Source: Pseudomonadota bacterium
Lineage (GTDB): Bacteria; Pseudomonadota; Alphaproteobacteria; Acetobacterales; Acetobacteraceae
Reading direction: 5' to 3'
Length of the DNA stretch: 5,634 nt
Assembly: GCA_021826485.1 (NCBI GenBank)
Contig: JAKAZX010000279.1
Span: 1 to 5,634 of the forward strand
Numbering within the stretch: position 1 is the first letter of the stretch; each line of letters opens with the position of its first letter. Shown here in pieces: positions 4,985 to 5,634 of this stretch. The translations under genes were made by a program, and so were the position numbers. The notes below the pieces were generated by a model. The model made no database searches. It was not told the DNA's origin and was given only the letters and a program-made list of their open reading frames with translations.

Positions 4985-5634
4985 TTGACCTTCGATCTGT
5001 CCATCATCCTGAACGTCCACGATGAAGCGACGTATATCGCGCGGACGCTGCGTTCGACCGAGGAGGCGGCACGCTACGCCCGCGACCAGGGCGCGCGCAT
5101 CGAGCTGGTGATCGTGCTCGACCGTCCGCCGCCGGACCTGGCCGAGCGGATCGAGCCCTACGCACAATCCTGCGGGTTCGACGGTTTCCAAGTCCTGACC
5201 GTGGACAACGGATCGCTGGGCCCGTCGCGCGCCGCGGGGATCGCGGTCGCGAGGGGGGAATTCGTGACCCTGTGCGATGCCGACGATCTGGTGTCGTTCA
5301 ACGCCTTTGCCGCCTCGCTGGACGTGGCCCGCCGGGAAGGGCCGGATGCCATTGTCGTGCTGGAATTCATATTCGCCTTTGGGCGAGAGGATTGGGTCGG
5401 TCAGTACTCCAATTCCGACGCGGTGACGCCGCTTCGGTTCGTTACTTATAATCCGTTTCCGGCGCGGATATTCGCGCCAAAATCGCTTTTGCTGGAAATC
5501 CCGCATGCCGACATCCCGCTTGGCGGGGCGTTTGCGTTTGAAGACTGGCACATCAACTGCGAAATGAGCGCCGCCGGCGTCCGGTTCGTGGTCGCGCCGG
5601 ATACGATCCTGTTCTACCGGCGGCGGACGGCGAG
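4985..5634 (+). CDS. GT2-family (GT-A fold) glycosyltransferase, N-terminal part, runs off the window
   Basis: This is an inverting-type glycosyltransferase that would use a nucleotide-sugar donor and a divalent metal at the inner-membrane cytoplasmic face. It opens with FDLSIILNVHDEATYIARTL (3-22), the first beta-strand and helix of the GT2 fold. LVIVLDRPPP (41-50) carries the Asp of the second strand. DNGSLGPSRAAGI (74-86) leads to the metal-binding DXD, CDADD (D98-A-D100-D101). FEDWHINCEM (185-194) holds the ED pair of the catalytic region, and LFYRRR (209-214) is the usual following segment. An in-frame stop at 4967-4969 restricts the start, and TTG at 4985-4987 is the only ordinary start codon before the fold begins. 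No good Shine-Dalgarno is visible. The protein continues past 5634 after 216 residues, so a second domain cannot be excluded. Codon use becomes more AT-rich after about 5340. Confidence 0.9.
   Translation, partial: MTFDLSIILNVHDEATYIARTLRSTEEAARYARDQGARIELVIVLDRPPPDLAERIEPYAQSCGFDGFQVLTVDNGSLGPSRAAGIAVARGEFVTLCDADDLVSFNAFAASLDVARREGPDAIVVLEFIFAFGREDWVGQYSNSDAVTPLRFVTYNPFPARIFAPKSLLLEIPHADIPLGGAFAFEDWHINCEMSAAGVRFVVAPDTILFYRRRTA

Noticed and set aside
4744..5025. A 93-residue plus-strand ORF across the divergent control region
   Set aside because: It begins inside the GT4 gene on the opposite strand, crosses the promoter region and ends inside the GT2 gene, and it shows no recognisable motif. 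Only its last part (from ATG 4966) is mentioned, as a possible leader.
4964..5551. A 195-residue minus-strand ORF antisense to the GT2 gene
   Set aside because: The plus-strand frame has clear GT2 motifs (DXD, ED). This frame has none.
1..5634. tRNA, rRNA, CRISPR array, insertion sequence, prophage or defence genes
   Set aside because: Reading both strands I found no clustered short repeats, no transposase or integrase motif, no terminal inverted repeats and no tRNA-like cloverleaf. All coding space is explained by nucleotide-sugar and glycosyltransfer genes.

Overview
This is a GC-rich window filled with sugar-transfer genes. It looks like an interior piece of a surface-polysaccharide (exopolysaccharide, capsule or O-antigen) biosynthesis cluster. 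The strong G/C third-position bias and the style of the glycosyltransferases fit a high-GC alphaproteobacterium, perhaps Acetobacteraceae or another member of Rhodospirillales. That placement is an inference: no rRNA, tRNA or diagnostic marker is present.

Layout from left to right. (1) Bases 1-345, plus strand: the C-terminal third of an extended-SDR, NAD-dependent nucleotide-sugar epimerase/dehydratase. An in-frame amber codon at 10-12 breaks its conserved RDFVHIDD region. (2) Bases 346-405: a short convergent spacer with a perfect 10-bp hairpin (360-385), a candidate bidirectional terminator. (3) Bases 406-4762, minus strand, read right to left: a three-gene operon. It starts with a 572-aa GT4 glycosyltransferase that carries an extra C-terminal domain (3044-4762). 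A 792-aa protein with two tandem GT-B glycosyltransferase modules follows (650-3028). An 83-aa basic protein of unknown function (406-657) comes last and overlaps the upstream stop by 8 nt. (4) Bases 4763-4984: a divergent control region with a weak sigma70-like promoter for the minus-strand operon and a dyad over its -10. (5) Bases 4985-5634, plus strand: the first 216 codons of a GT2 (GT-A fold) glycosyltransferase that runs off the window and probably starts at TTG.

How they fit together: the epimerase would supply a modified nucleotide sugar. The GT4, double-GT and GT2 proteins would add sugars one after another to a lipid-linked oligosaccharide at the cytoplasmic face of the inner membrane. 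Three complete GT-B modules, one apparently degenerate module and one GT-A module are visible. Donor and acceptor sugars cannot be read from the sequence.

I do not see a clearly new system (no defence, mobile or RNA element). The points most worth a second look are the degenerate GT-like tail of the 572-aa protein, the same-frame TGA that separates the two large GTs, the small bipolar protein, the amber codon in the epimerase, and the lower-GC 3' half of the GT2 gene.
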